A stretch of DNA of 64,000 bases from Solimonas flava DSM 18980 (GTDB lineage: Bacteria; Pseudomonadota; Gammaproteobacteria; Nevskiales; Nevskiaceae): assembly GCF_000426685.1 (NCBI RefSeq), contig NZ_KE384553.1, positions 328,906 to 392,905 of the forward strand, read 5' to 3'. A program made the translations under genes and the position numbers. Of this stretch, positions 27,124 through 35,575 are shown piece by piece; position 1 is the first letter of the stretch, and every line of letters starts with the position of its first letter. The notes under the pieces were generated by a model. The model did not search any database and was not told the origin of the DNA. It saw nothing but the letters and a program-made list of their open reading frames with translations.

Positions 27124-27966
27124 CTATGCCGGTGTCGGTACGCGTTCGGCGCGTTCGGCTGCGACGGAGAACAGGCGGCGGTCATCGAGCCGCAATGCCG
27201 TGAGGCTGCCGCCCCAGAGATAGCCGGTGTCCAGGCCGTACACGCCGTATTCGGGCCAGTGCACGGTGCCCAGCGTCGACCAGTGTCCGAAGATCAGCGT
27301 CGAGCGTCGTGTGCGGCGTCCCGGCACCGAGAACCAAGGCATCAGGCCGGCGGGCGCGTCGGAGGGGCCGCGCTTGTAGCGGTAATCGAAGTTGCCGTCG
27401 GCATCGCAGACGCGGGCGCGGGTCAGGACATTGACGATCGCGCGCAAGCGCTCGCTGCCTTGCAGCGTGTCGCGCCAGCGGCGCGGCTCGTTGCCGTACA
27501 TCGTGGCGAAGAACGCACGATGGCGACGGTCGTCGCCGAGAACCGCTTCGGCCTCGCCCGCCAGCGCCAGCGTCTGCCGCTGGGTCCATTGCGGGGCCAC
27601 GCCGGCGTGGATCATCAGTACGCGGTGTTCGGCGTCGCGGTAGGCGAGACGCTGGCCGCGCAGCCAGTTCAGCAGCCTTCCGGCGTCCGGGGCGCCGAGG
27701 ACGGCGTCGAGGCGATCGGCCGGGTCGCCCGGCTCGCCCTTCTCTGCGAGCGCCAGCAGATGCAGATCATGATTGCCGAGCACCGTGACCGCGCGTGCGC
27801 CGAGACCGGAGACGAAGCGCAGCGTTTCCAGCGAGTCTGGCCCGCGTGCAACCAGATCGCCGGTCAGCAGCAGCCGGTCGTGGCGCCGGTTGAAGCGGAC
27901 GAGGCCGAGCAGGTCCTGCAGCCCCTGGAAACAGCCTTGGATGTCGCCGATCGCGTAGGTGGCCAT
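27124..27966 (-). CDS. apaH: Symmetrical bis(5'-nucleosyl)-tetraphosphatase
   Basis: A 280-residue protein matching ApaH along its length. It has the calcineurin-type motifs GDIQGC, GDLVARGPDSLE, GNHDLH, IHAG and FGHWSTLG, and ends near the usual family length. ApaH splits Ap4A into two ADP and acts on Np4A caps of RNA. In many gammaproteobacteria it follows ksgA and apaG. Here it stands alone, divergent from the flp pilin gene and about 13 kb from ksgA. An inverted repeat rich in G and C after the stop (about 27094-27120) could slow transcription, but it has no T-tract. Confidence 0.95.
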   Translation of the reverse strand: MATYAIGDIQGCFQGLQDLLGLVRFNRRHDRLLLTGDLVARGPDSLETLRFVSGLGARAVTVLGNHDLHLLALAEKGEPGDPADRLDAVLGAPDAGRLLNWLRGQRLAYRDAEHRVLMIHAGVAPQWTQRQTLALAGEAEAVLGDDRRHRAFFATMYGNEPRRWRDTLQGSERLRAIVNVLTRARVCDADGNFDYRYKRGPSDAPAGLMPWFSVPGRRTRRSTLIFGHWSTLGTVHWPEYGVYGLDTGYLWGGSLTALRLDDRRLFSVAAERAERVPTPA

Positions 27967-28013
27967 GGAATAATGAAAAAAGTGGAAACCGCCGGCGCCA
28001 CAATACCGTGATA

Positions 28014-28031
28014 TGTAAGAGATTTCTTACA
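28014..28031. promoter_or_regulatory. Perfect 7-4-7 palindrome between apaH and flp
   Basis: TGTAAGA and TCTTACA flank four bases, 48 bp before apaH and 208 bp before flp. The shape (TGTAAN-spacer-NTTACA) is that of a dimeric activator or repressor site and resembles TyrR/PhhR-type boxes. The regulator is not identified. Confidence 0.45.
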
Positions 28032-28095
28032 TTGGGCGTGTCGAGGCGGGATGAGCGGCGTAATTCGGCGGGACGAAGGAAATTTAACCGATGAA

Positions 28096-28200
28096 CGGTA
28101 CTGAAGGAGCCGTCAACGCGCTTTGACGGTGGAGAGGGCGAAACTCATAGTACCGCCACGGTCGGTGGTGACCGGGGAAAGCGGGACCAGGAAAGTCCCG
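28096..28200 (+). promoter_or_regulatory. Structured leader upstream of the Flp pilin
   Basis: Several perfect stems lie one after another. An outer 7 bp pair CGGTACT (28096-28102)/AGTACCG (28149-28155) encloses CCGTCAA (28110-28116)/TTGACGG (28123-28129). CGGTC/GACCG (28159-28174) and CGGGAC/GTCCCG (28182-28200) follow. The last stem ends about 38 bases before the pilin ATG. The arrangement suggests a folded 5' untranslated region that may affect stability or translation of the abundant pilin mRNA. It does not match any riboswitch consensus that I can recall. Confidence 0.45.
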
Positions 28201-28238
28201 ACTTCGGGTTCAGGAAGCGGTTCTCAGGAGCGAAACCA

Positions 28239-28427
28239 ATGTTGAACAAGATGATGAATTTTCTGCGCGACGAAGAAGGTGCGAGCGCGGTCGAGTACGG
28301 CCTGATCGTCGGCCTGATCGCGGTGGCGATCATTGCAATCCTGCTGACGACTGGGACCAATCTCAGCGCGCTGTTCAAGAAGGTCAGCGATCAGCTTTCG
28401 ACCGTGGTGGGCGGCGCCGCCGCCTGA
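28239..28427 (+). CDS. flp: Flp-type pilin prepeptide
   Basis: A 62-residue Flp/Fap prepilin. The short basic leader ends at the Flp processing motif G-ASAVEY, cleaved after the glycine by the TadV-type peptidase. A hydrophobic stretch (GLIVGLIAVAIIAILL) forms the pilin core helix. AGGAG eight bases before the ATG is a strong ribosome site. It is the major subunit of the Tad pilus encoded downstream and is expected to be the most highly expressed gene of the locus. The long structured leader before it may serve that purpose. Confidence 0.95.
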   Translation: MLNKMMNFLRDEEGASAVEYGLIVGLIAVAIIAILLTTGTNLSALFKKVSDQLSTVVGGAAA

Positions 28428-28769
28428 CCTCTGATCATGGGGCTCTGTGGGCTTGAGAGCCGTATGACGAGGGGTATGCGACCAGGCGCCGAGATCCTAC
28501 TGAGTTGACCAAGGATTTCGGCAGCTTGGTGAGCTTCCTCGGTCTCCCGGGCTTTTGAGGGATTCAAAAAGGCAATGGGGCAGGGCGGTGGCTGTGATTG
28601 CGGTCAGACGGAAGACATAGCCTCTTCTTTCGCTGGCGGTTGCCAAGGTTGGGGGCTGGCTTGTCTGGTCTTAATGAGAGCTCGGAGCCAGTGCGGGTGC
28701 CCTGCTTTGCGGTGTGTTCACGATCAGCACGCATATTGAGGACGGGTTGTAGTAGCCAAGGGATATGGC
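28428..28769 (+). other. 342 bp gap between flp and the prepilin peptidase gene
   Basis: No supported gene. A GGCTCT/AGAGCC stem (28441-28461) directly after flp lacks a T-tract, but could act as a processing or attenuation structure that keeps pilin mRNA more abundant than the downstream assembly genes. The remainder shows no clear promoter or repeat. A 75-codon open frame at 28598-28822 overlaps the next gene and looks accidental. Confidence 0.4.
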
Positions 28770-29210
28770 ATGGTTGTCGTGGGGCTCTTAATCGTATGGA
28801 CTGCCTGCATCGCGTGGTATGACTTCAGGCAGCGGCGGGTTCCTAATGTTTTGCTAATCCTGGCGGCAGTTCCGGCGCTCTTGGCATTGATCGTCAACGG
28901 CGTGGGATTGCTGGGCGAGCGTTGGGGCAGTAGCGTCGGTGGAATGGCCCTAGGTTTTGCGCTTACGATTCCGGGCTACGCTCTGCATCGCTTCGGCGCG
29001 GGCGACGTGAAGTTCGCAGCGGTGCTCGGCTTGCTGCTGGGCGTCGGACGCGGATTCGAAATGGTGCTCGGCGCGTCGATTTTGATGGGCGTTGCGGCGC
29101 TCTTCTTGCTTGCGCTGCACAGGCAGATGCAGGCTCGGTTCCCGGCGGCGCCGATGTTGGGCGCGGCCTTCGCGGTGGAAATGATGTGGGGGCCGCTCCT
29201 GATCCGGTAG
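28770..29210 (+). CDS. tadV: Prepilin peptidase, A24 family (TadV/CpaA)
   Basis: A 146-residue membrane protein with several hydrophobic helices. It has the two catalytic aspartates of type IV prepilin-like peptidases: one in YDFRQRRVPN and one in the GxGD motif (FGAGDVK). It lacks the N-methylation domain, which is normal for the small TadV/CpaA form. It removes the leader of the Flp pilin and of TadE-like pseudopilins at the inner membrane. AAGGGA about eight bases before the ATG supports the start. tadE follows 12 bases after the stop. Confidence 0.92.
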   Translation: MVVVGLLIVWTACIAWYDFRQRRVPNVLLILAAVPALLALIVNGVGLLGERWGSSVGGMALGFALTIPGYALHRFGAGDVKFAAVLGLLLGVGRGFEMVLGASILMGVAALFLLALHRQMQARFPAAPMLGAAFAVEMMWGPLLIR

Positions 29211-29222
29211 CGGAAATATGGA

Positions 29223-29726
29223 ATGAACAAGAATGATCGGCGGCAATGCAGGGGGCGCCAGACCGGCGCGGCAGCGATCGAGTTCGCCTTCGTTTTTCCG
29301 CTGCTGCTGGCGCTGGTGTATTGCGTGATCGTCTACGGATACCTGTTCGTCGTCAGGCAGTCGATCGAGTTCGCGGCACACAAGGGGATCGAAGCTGCAA
29401 TCGCAGTGGATCCCGCCGCAACGGATGCGCAGACGCAGCGCCAGACCCAGGCGAAACTGGCGGCGAATTGCGCTTTGCAGTGGTTATCCGGCACGTGCAC
29501 GGCTGCAGTGGCCAACAACGCCCGCGTCGTGCCCCAATACACTTTGTGTGCGGGGACCGGTACGACGGCTTGCCCGGCTGGATACGGGCTTGTGACGGTA
29601 ACCTACAAAGTCAACAACGGTGGCAGCTGGATCTTTCCGAAGCTGCTCGGCTTGCCGATGGTCGGCACGATTCCGCCGATGCCGGAAACGATGGTGGCGA
29701 CCGCCATCGCTAAACTCGAACCATGA
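29223..29726 (+). CDS. tadE: TadE-like pseudopilin
   Basis: A 167-residue protein with the TadE pattern: a basic start, then GAAAIEFAFVFPLLLALVYC with the glutamate typical of prepilin-like processing at the head of one transmembrane helix, and a periplasmic tail. Two cysteines around residues 100-120 could form a disulfide. TadE is a minor pilin needed for Flp pilus assembly. No TadF or TadG gene is present beside it, so this one protein may carry out that role. Confidence 0.88.
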   Translation: MNKNDRRQCRGRQTGAAAIEFAFVFPLLLALVYCVIVYGYLFVVRQSIEFAAHKGIEAAIAVDPAATDAQTQRQTQAKLAANCALQWLSGTCTAAVANNARVVPQYTLCAGTGTTACPAGYGLVTVTYKVNNGGSWIFPKLLGLPMVGTIPPMPETMVATAIAKLEP

Positions 29727-29824
29727 ATGACAGGATTACGCAGCCATCCCGCTGATGGCCGCGTGATCGAAGCTTTGCAGTCGGTGACAGGACGCCACCG
29801 GTTCGGTGGGGAAGGGGATTGAAG

Positions 29825-30748
29825 ATGAGCAGTACCGCTTTGAAGATTTTCGCGGCGGTTTCCGTGCTGGCGGCCATCATCCTGGCAGCGGTCGGCTACC
29901 GCATGAGCCGCGAATACGCGCAGAAGTCCGAATCGGCGCAGCAACAGGTCAAGCAGCAGGAGGCCGAACAGACGCTCGCCGTGGTCGCGGTCAAGCCGCT
30001 CGAGGCTTACAAGCCGATCGCGCGCGACGCCGTGGCGCTGGTTCCAGTCTCGGTCAAGCCGGCCGATCCGTTCACGACGATTGATGAGGTGGTCGGCAAG
30101 CAGCCGCTCGTCGATGTCGATGCCGGTGCCCCGGTCACGCGTCGCTATTTCCGCGAGGGCAATCTGCTCGCCCGCGCCATCCCCGCGGGCTTCCAGGCGG
30201 TGTCGATTTCGGTCACCGACGTCCTGGCGGTCGGCGGATTCCTGCGGCCGGGCGATATCGTCGACATCCTGATCTACCTGCGCGGATCCGACGGCATCGA
30301 CAAGCCTCAGTCCCGCGTGCTGCTGAAGGACGTCCGCGTGCTCGCCTATCTGGAGCAGGTCGTCGATCGTCCCGAGGGCGTGCAGGACGACCAGCAGCGC
30401 CAGCAGCAGCGTCAGCAGCGTACGGCGGTCCTGGCGATTGCCGACAAGGACACGACCAAGCTGATGCTCGGCGCCAGCCTGGGTGAACTGCGGCTGGCGC
30501 TGCATGGCCAGAGCGACGAACCCGCAGTTGAGGGCACCGACGTCGCGGCGGCGCCCGAGGGCGCCGTGCCGGAGACGGCCGCGGTTGCTGCGCCCGCTGC
30601 CGCTACGGCTGCTGCCAAGCCGTCCCCGGAAAAGGTCATCACGGCCGAGGAACTGGGACGCGTCAAGCCGCCACCGCGTTCGGCTGTGCCGGTGACGCGC
30701 GTCGAGATCATTCGTGGCAACGATCGTAGCGCCGTGACGACGAAGTAA
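29825..30748 (+). CDS. cpaB: Flp pilus assembly protein CpaB/RcpC
   Basis: A 307-residue protein with one N-terminal membrane helix (IFAAVSVLAAIILAAVGY), a short Gln-rich coil, and a SAF domain (VAVKPLEAYKPIARDAV) followed by the CpaB core (ISVTDVLAVGGFLRPGDIVD). The C-terminal third is Ala/Pro-rich. The ATG at 29825 is preferred to the TTG at 29819 because AAGGGG is then seven bases upstream. CpaB is periplasmic and supports the secretin CpaC encoded 12 bases downstream. Confidence 0.92.
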   Translation: MSSTALKIFAAVSVLAAIILAAVGYRMSREYAQKSESAQQQVKQQEAEQTLAVVAVKPLEAYKPIARDAVALVPVSVKPADPFTTIDEVVGKQPLVDVDAGAPVTRRYFREGNLLARAIPAGFQAVSISVTDVLAVGGFLRPGDIVDILIYLRGSDGIDKPQSRVLLKDVRVLAYLEQVVDRPEGVQDDQQRQQQRQQRTAVLAIADKDTTKLMLGASLGELRLALHGQSDEPAVEGTDVAAAPEGAVPETAAVAAPAAATAAAKPSPEKVITAEELGRVKPPPRSAVPVTRVEIIRGNDRSAVTTK

Positions 30749-30760
30749 GGACGAGCCTCC

Positions 30761-32155
30761 ATGAACAACAAACAAGCGCTTCGTACGATGAACTCCCGCT
30801 TCGGTCTCGTGCTGCTGCAAATCCTGCTGTTGCTCGGCGCCTGGTTGGGTAGTGTGCCGAGTCGGGCCGACGACACCGCGCCGAGCGCGGTGGTCATCGT
30901 CGAGCAGGGCACGCACAAGCTGATGCGCGCCAATGCCGACGTCACGCGGGTCGCGGTCGGCAACCCGGCGACCGCCGACGTCAGCGTCGTCAACCGCCGC
31001 GATCTGTTGCTGAACGGCAAGGCGGTCGGCATCACCAGCCTGATGATCTGGGTGAAGGGGGCGACGCAGCCGCGCCAGTACATCGTCCGCGTGCAACTGC
31101 CGATCGACCCGCTGAAGGCCAGCGTGCCGGATCCGGAGCTCGGCAACGCCGTCGTCGATCCGGGCCGTGGTGTCGAAGGCAAGCTGCCGAACCTGCTGGC
31201 CCATCGCCGCGCTCAGCTCGGCGCTTCCGCGCCGAAAGAAGGTGCGATTACCGATCGCAGCAGCATCGAGCTCGAATCGCAGGTGCTGACCGAGGTCAAG
31301 ATCGCCGAGGTGTCGCGCAAAACCATGCAGCGCTACGGCTTCAATTTTGTGCTGAGCAACCCGGGCGCCTCGCAGACTTCCGGCGGCATCTTCGGCTCCG
31401 GCACGACCAGTGGCGTCGATTTCTCCCCCACGGGCGCCGGCCTCGAAGGCACGCTGAAGAGTGCGCTGTCCGATGCATTCAGCATCGTTGTGACCGACGC
31501 CAGCAGCAACATCACGGCGCTGCTGAACATGCTGGAAGGCAAGGGGCTTTCGCACACGCTGGCCGAGCCGAGCCTGCTCGCGACCAGCGGCCAGACGGCG
31601 AGCTATCTCGCCGGCGGCGAATTCCCGGTGCCGGTCAGCCAGGGCGGCGGCGGGACCAGCAGCAACGCCGCGATCACGGTGCAGTACAAGGAGTTCGGCG
31701 TGCGGCTGTCGCTGACGCCGACGGTGCTGGCGCGCGACCGTATCGCGCTGAAGGTGGCGCCGGAGGTCAGCGATCTCGACTTCTCGGCAGGCATCCAGAT
31801 CGGCGGTGTTGCGGTTCCGGCGCTCACGGTACGTCGCACCGACACTTCGATCGAACTTGGCGACGGCGAGACCTTCGTGATCTCCGGCCTTGTCAGCACC
31901 AGCCTGACCGACAGCGTCAACAAGGTGCCGTGGCTGGCCGACATTCCGGTGCTCGGCGCGTTCTTCAAATCGACGACGCTGGACCGCACCGACAAGGAGC
32001 TGATCATGGTCGTGACCCCGCATCTGGTGCGCCCGGTCGCCAAGGGTGTTGCGCTGCCGAAGCTGCCGGGCGATCAGTACAACGGCAAGACGCCGAGCCC
32101 GGCTTACAACATCTTCCTCGAACGCGGCAAGTTTGATTCCGGCTTCAGCCGCTGA
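30761..32155 (+). CDS. cpaC: Tad secretin CpaC/RcpA
   Basis: A 464-residue outer-membrane secretin. A signal sequence (VLLQILLLLGAWLGSVPSRA) is followed by the pilus-formation N-domain (VIVEQGTHKLMRANADVTRVAVGNP region, residues about 45-115). The C-terminal secretin domain has the conserved closing segment VPWLADIPVLGAFF. It forms the outer-membrane channel for the Flp pilus. The short N-terminal extension before the signal might be trimmed if an internal ATG at residue 10 is used. No separate CpaD/RcpB pilotin gene is found in the locus. Confidence 0.94.
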   Translation: MNNKQALRTMNSRFGLVLLQILLLLGAWLGSVPSRADDTAPSAVVIVEQGTHKLMRANADVTRVAVGNPATADVSVVNRRDLLLNGKAVGITSLMIWVKGATQPRQYIVRVQLPIDPLKASVPDPELGNAVVDPGRGVEGKLPNLLAHRRAQLGASAPKEGAITDRSSIELESQVLTEVKIAEVSRKTMQRYGFNFVLSNPGASQTSGGIFGSGTTSGVDFSPTGAGLEGTLKSALSDAFSIVVTDASSNITALLNMLEGKGLSHTLAEPSLLATSGQTASYLAGGEFPVPVSQGGGGTSSNAAITVQYKEFGVRLSLTPTVLARDRIALKVAPEVSDLDFSAGIQIGGVAVPALTVRRTDTSIELGDGETFVISGLVSTSLTDSVNKVPWLADIPVLGAFFKSTTLDRTDKELIMVVTPHLVRPVAKGVALPKLPGDQYNGKTPSPAYNIFLERGKFDSGFSR

Positions 32156-32207
32156 TGAAAGATCAGCAGCTAGAATCACAGGCTGACCTTCGCTCACGGA
32201 AGAGACA

Positions 32208-33395
32208 ATGAAAACGCAGGCTGTCGTCGTCGCCGACGATCCCGTCTATCTGAGCTGGCTCGAGAACGCCGCCGGGGCCAACGCCGAGTTCTCGCTGATC
32301 CGGCCGCTCGATGCCGAAGATCTGATCGAGCGCGTGCAGATGATGGGGCGGGTCGATGCCGCCTTCTTCCAGTTCGAGCGTGCCAATCTCGATGCACGCC
32401 TGTCGATGATGGAGCGTCTGGTCGAGCGCATGCCGGATGTCGCCGTCGCCGGCCTCGGCGCCGACAGCAACCCGGACGTGGTGCTGGCGGCGATGCGTGC
32501 CGGCGCGCGCGACTTCTTCGTGCTGCGGCGCGACGAGGCCGACGTGGCCGCCCTGCTGTCCAAGCTGCTGCGACGCAGCCAGACGGTCACGCGCGCCCAG
32601 CAGAAACAGGGCCGGCTGTTCAGCGTGTTCGCGAGCCAGCCGAACGACTCGATCGCCTTCGTCGCCGAGCATCTTGCGCTGGCCTGCGCCGCGCAACTGC
32701 CGAAGAGCGAGCCGACGCTGCTGATCGACATCGCGACGCCGCCCGGAGCCGCAGCGATCTTTCTCAACATCAGCCAATCGTACAGCCTGCTCGATGCGGT
32801 CAACGACGTCTATCGCTGTGACCAGACGCTGGTCGATACGGCGTTCTCGCGCCACGCCAGCGGTCTTTACCTGCTGAGCCTGCCGGAGGACCTGATCGGC
32901 CGTCCGCAGTTTGTGTTCGATGATTTCCTGAAGTTGCTGCAAGTGGTTCGCGGCCTGTTCGGCTGCGTGGTGGTGGCTTTCGACGCGCACTGGCCGATCG
33001 ATTGCCTCACCGGCGTTCTCGGGCAGGCGGAGCGCTCGCTGTTGCTGTCCGATCAGTCGATCATCAAGTCGCGTCACAGCAAATACCTGCTGCGCGCGCT
33101 GCGCCTCGACGATTGTCCGCTCGACCGTACCGCCCTGCTGGTCGACCACTATCGCAAGCGTCTCGGGCTGGAGCCCGAGAATCTCGCCGAGATCCTTGAC
33201 CTTCCGCTGTACGGGCGCCTGTCGGCGAGCGTCGGGCACGGTCGCGTGCAGGCCATGAATGCCGGCGAGCCGATGTTCAGCGTCGCGCCGAAAGAGCCGT
33301 TCTGCACCGATATGCGCGCGCTTGCATCGGCCCTGCTTGGCTCGCAGGAGCGCATGGAGGCACCGAAGGCCGGACTTGCCCGGCTGTTCGGCTAG
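32208..33395 (+). CDS. tadZ: TadZ/CpaE-like localisation protein with a degraded P-loop
   Basis: A 395-residue protein with an N-terminal atypical receiver domain (about 1-125) and a ParA/MinD-like domain (about 135-360). TadZ/CpaE proteins place the pilus machine at the pole. At the expected deviant Walker A site, where relatives have KGGxGxT, this protein reads ASQPNDSIAF with no lysine or glycine pattern. ATP binding by the usual mode is unlikely. The later DIATPP and VVVAFDAH strands are recognisable. The gene lies between cpaC and cpaF as usual, which supports the assignment despite the loss. Confidence 0.82.
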   Translation: MKTQAVVVADDPVYLSWLENAAGANAEFSLIRPLDAEDLIERVQMMGRVDAAFFQFERANLDARLSMMERLVERMPDVAVAGLGADSNPDVVLAAMRAGARDFFVLRRDEADVAALLSKLLRRSQTVTRAQQKQGRLFSVFASQPNDSIAFVAEHLALACAAQLPKSEPTLLIDIATPPGAAAIFLNISQSYSLLDAVNDVYRCDQTLVDTAFSRHASGLYLLSLPEDLIGRPQFVFDDFLKLLQVVRGLFGCVVVAFDAHWPIDCLTGVLGQAERSLLLSDQSIIKSRHSKYLLRALRLDDCPLDRTALLVDHYRKRLGLEPENLAEILDLPLYGRLSASVGHGRVQAMNAGEPMFSVAPKEPFCTDMRALASALLGSQERMEAPKAGLARLFG

Positions 33396-33422
33396 GTCGT
33401 GGGGCATTCGGATCGCACCAGC

Positions 33423-34649
33423 ATGAGCACGACACCGGACGCGCAGGTCGCCCGCTTCCGGCTGTCGGATCAGTACCTGCAGCTGAAGAACAGCTTTCAC
33501 CGGCACCTGATCCAGCAGATCGACGAGCGCAATCTCGACATCGACCAGTGGGACACGGATCAGATCGAGCGCTTCGTGCTCGAACAGATCCGTCGCTATG
33601 TCGTCGATCAGCGCCTGCCGATCAATCAGCGCGAATCCGAGGCGCTCGCGCGGGACGCCAAGGACGAGCTGATGGGCTACGGGCCCATCCAGAATCTCAT
33701 CGACGACGACAGCGTCAACGATATCGTCGTCAACGGACCGAACCGGGTTTTCGTCGAGCGGGCCGGACGTCTCTACAGCGTGCCGGTGCGCTTCTTCAAC
33801 GATTCGCACGTGATCCGCGTGATCCAGCGCATCCTGGCGCCGATCGGGCGTCGCGTCGACGAGTCGACGCCGATGGTCGACGCCCGCTTACCGGACGGTT
33901 CACGCGTCAACGCCATCATTCCGCCGATCGCGCTCGACGGCCCCTGTATCTCGATCCGCAAGTTCCGCAAGACCCCGTTGTCGGCCGATGATTTGCTGCG
34001 TTACGGCACGATTAGCCCGGCCGAGCTCGACTATCTCAAGCAGCGCGTGGCCGGGCGCACCAATCTCATCGTCGTCGGTGGTACCGGTTCGGGCAAGACC
34101 ACCTTCCTCAATCTGCTGTCGCAGTGGATTCCGGCCGACGAGCGCGTCGTCACCATCGAGGATGCGGCGGAGCTGCGCTTCGATCACGGACACGTCGTGC
34201 GGTTGGAGACGCGGCCGCCGAACCTGGAGGGCGAGCGCGCCGTCAGTGCCCGCGACCTGGTCCGCAACGCTTTGCGCATGCGCCCGGATCGCATCGTCGT
34301 CGGCGAGGTGCGCGGCGACGAGGTGCTGGACATGCTGCAGGCAATGAACACTGGTCACGACGGATCGATGACCACGCTGCACGCCAATTCGACGCGCGAT
34401 GCGATCCATCGTCTCGAACTGCTCGCCGGATTCGCGGGCTATACCGGCAGCGAGCTGACGTTTCGTGGCCAGATCGCCGCGGCGATCCAGCTGATCGTCC
34501 ACGTCAGCCGACTCAAGGGGGGCGAGCGTCGGGTGATGTCGGTGACCGAGATTGCCGGCTTGTCGGGGCATGAGCTGGTCATGCGCGACATCTTCCGCTA
34601 CGACAGCGAGCGCGGCGAACATCTCGATCTGCGCGGGGAACATACATGA
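33423..34649 (+). CDS. cpaF: Tad secretion ATPase CpaF/TadA
   Basis: A type II/IV secretion ATPase of about 408 residues. Walker A is GGTGSGKTT, the Asp box region [11 protein letters not shown] follows, Walker B is RIVVGEVRG, and the His box is [14 protein letters not shown]. It hexamerises at the inner membrane and powers Flp pilus extension and retraction. The start is uncertain: GTG 33399 would add eight residues, and neither candidate has a good ribosome site. Its TGA overlaps the tadB ATG by four bases. Confidence 0.96.
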   Translation: MSTTPDAQVARFRLSDQYLQLKNSFHRHLIQQIDERNLDIDQWDTDQIERFVLEQIRRYVVDQRLPINQRESEALARDAKDELMGYGPIQNLIDDDSVNDIVVNGPNRVFVERAGRLYSVPVRFFNDSHVIRVIQRILAPIGRRVDESTPMVDARLPDGSRVNAIIPPIALDGPCISIRKFRKTPLSADDLLRYGTISPAELDYLKQRVAGRTNLIVVGGTGSGKTTFLNLLSQWIPADERVVTIEDAAELRFDHGHVVRLETRPPNLEGERAVSARDLVRNALRMRPDRIVVGEVRGDEVLDMLQAMNTGHDGSMTTLHANSTRDAIHRLELLAGFAGYTGSELTFRGQIAAAIQLIVHVSRLKGGERRVMSVTEIAGLSGHELVMRDIFRYDSERGEHLDLRGEHT

Positions 34650-35575
34650 GCCTGGTCATCGTCCTGTTATTCGCAGTGGTGCTGTTCGCCGCAGCCGTCG
34701 TGCTGGTCCTGCGGGCATCGGAGCGCGAGCGCCAGGAAGACGTCGGCCTGCGCCTGCGCGTGCTCGGTGGCGGCGAGGAGGCCGCGAGTACGCTCGTGCA
34801 GATGGATGCCGCGCGCCAGATTCGCAATCCGGTTCTGCGTTGGGCTTGCCACCTGATCTGGCGCACAGGCGTGGAGCTGACGCCGACGGCGGTGCTGCGC
34901 ATTCTGATCGCGCTTGTCCTGCTGGTTCCGCTGGCGCTGCTCGCGTTCGGGCTGCTGGCGGGATTGGCGCTGGTCGCCATGCTGCTGGTGATCGGCTGGT
35001 TCCTGCTGGTGCAGAAGGCCGCGCGCCGGCGCGCCAAGATCATCGAACAGCTCCCGGCCTTTCTTGAGAACACGATTCGCGTGCTCGCCGCCGGCAACAC
35101 GCTCGACGAGGCTTTATCCTCGGCCAGCCGCGAGGCGCCGGACCCGATCAAGCCGCTGTTCGTCAGCATCGGGCGCCAGGTACGTCTCGGCGCTCCGCTG
35201 GAAGCGGTCCTGATGGAAACGGCCGAAATCCACCAGCTGCGCGATCTCAAGATCATGGCGCTGGCTGCGTCGATCAACCGCAAGTTCGGCGGTTCGCTGC
35301 GCAATGTGTTGCGCAGCCTGATTGCGGGCATTCGGGCGCGAGAGAATGCGGCCCGCGAGCTGCGTGCGCTGACGGCCGAAACGCGCTTTTCGGCGCTGGT
35401 GCTTGCGTTCATTCCGGTCGCGCTGATGTTCTACATCGTCTGGCAGAACCCGCACTACTACGTGCAGATGTGGGCAGAGACGAGCGGACGAGGTCTGCTC
35501 GCGGGCTCGGTCATCCTGCAAATTGTGGGTGTGCTGGTGATCTGGCGCATGATGAAATCGACGGAGGATGCCTGA
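34646..35575 (+). CDS. tadB: Tad inner-membrane platform protein TadB
   Basis: A 309-residue T2SSF-type platform protein. One N-terminal membrane helix, a central pair of helices (about 85-125), and a C-terminal pair bracket the T2SSF domain (IIEQLPAFLENTIRVLAAGNTLDEAL). It forms the inner-membrane platform with TadC. It starts inside the cpaF stop, and its own stop shares one base with the tadC start (TGATG), which indicates tight translational coupling. Confidence 0.94.
   Translation: MSLVIVLLFAVVLFAAAVVLVLRASERERQEDVGLRLRVLGGGEEAASTLVQMDAARQIRNPVLRWACHLIWRTGVELTPTAVLRILIALVLLVPLALLAFGLLAGLALVAMLLVIGWFLLVQKAARRRAKIIEQLPAFLENTIRVLAAGNTLDEALSSASREAPDPIKPLFVSIGRQVRLGAPLEAVLMETAEIHQLRDLKIMALAASINRKFGGSLRNVLRSLIAGIRARENAARELRALTAETRFSALVLAFIPVALMFYIVWQNPHYYVQMWAETSGRGLLAGSVILQIVGVLVIWRMMKSTEDA

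Noticed and set aside
28598-28822. 75-codon open frame between flp and tadV
   Set aside because: It overlaps the tadV start in another frame and lacks coding signals.
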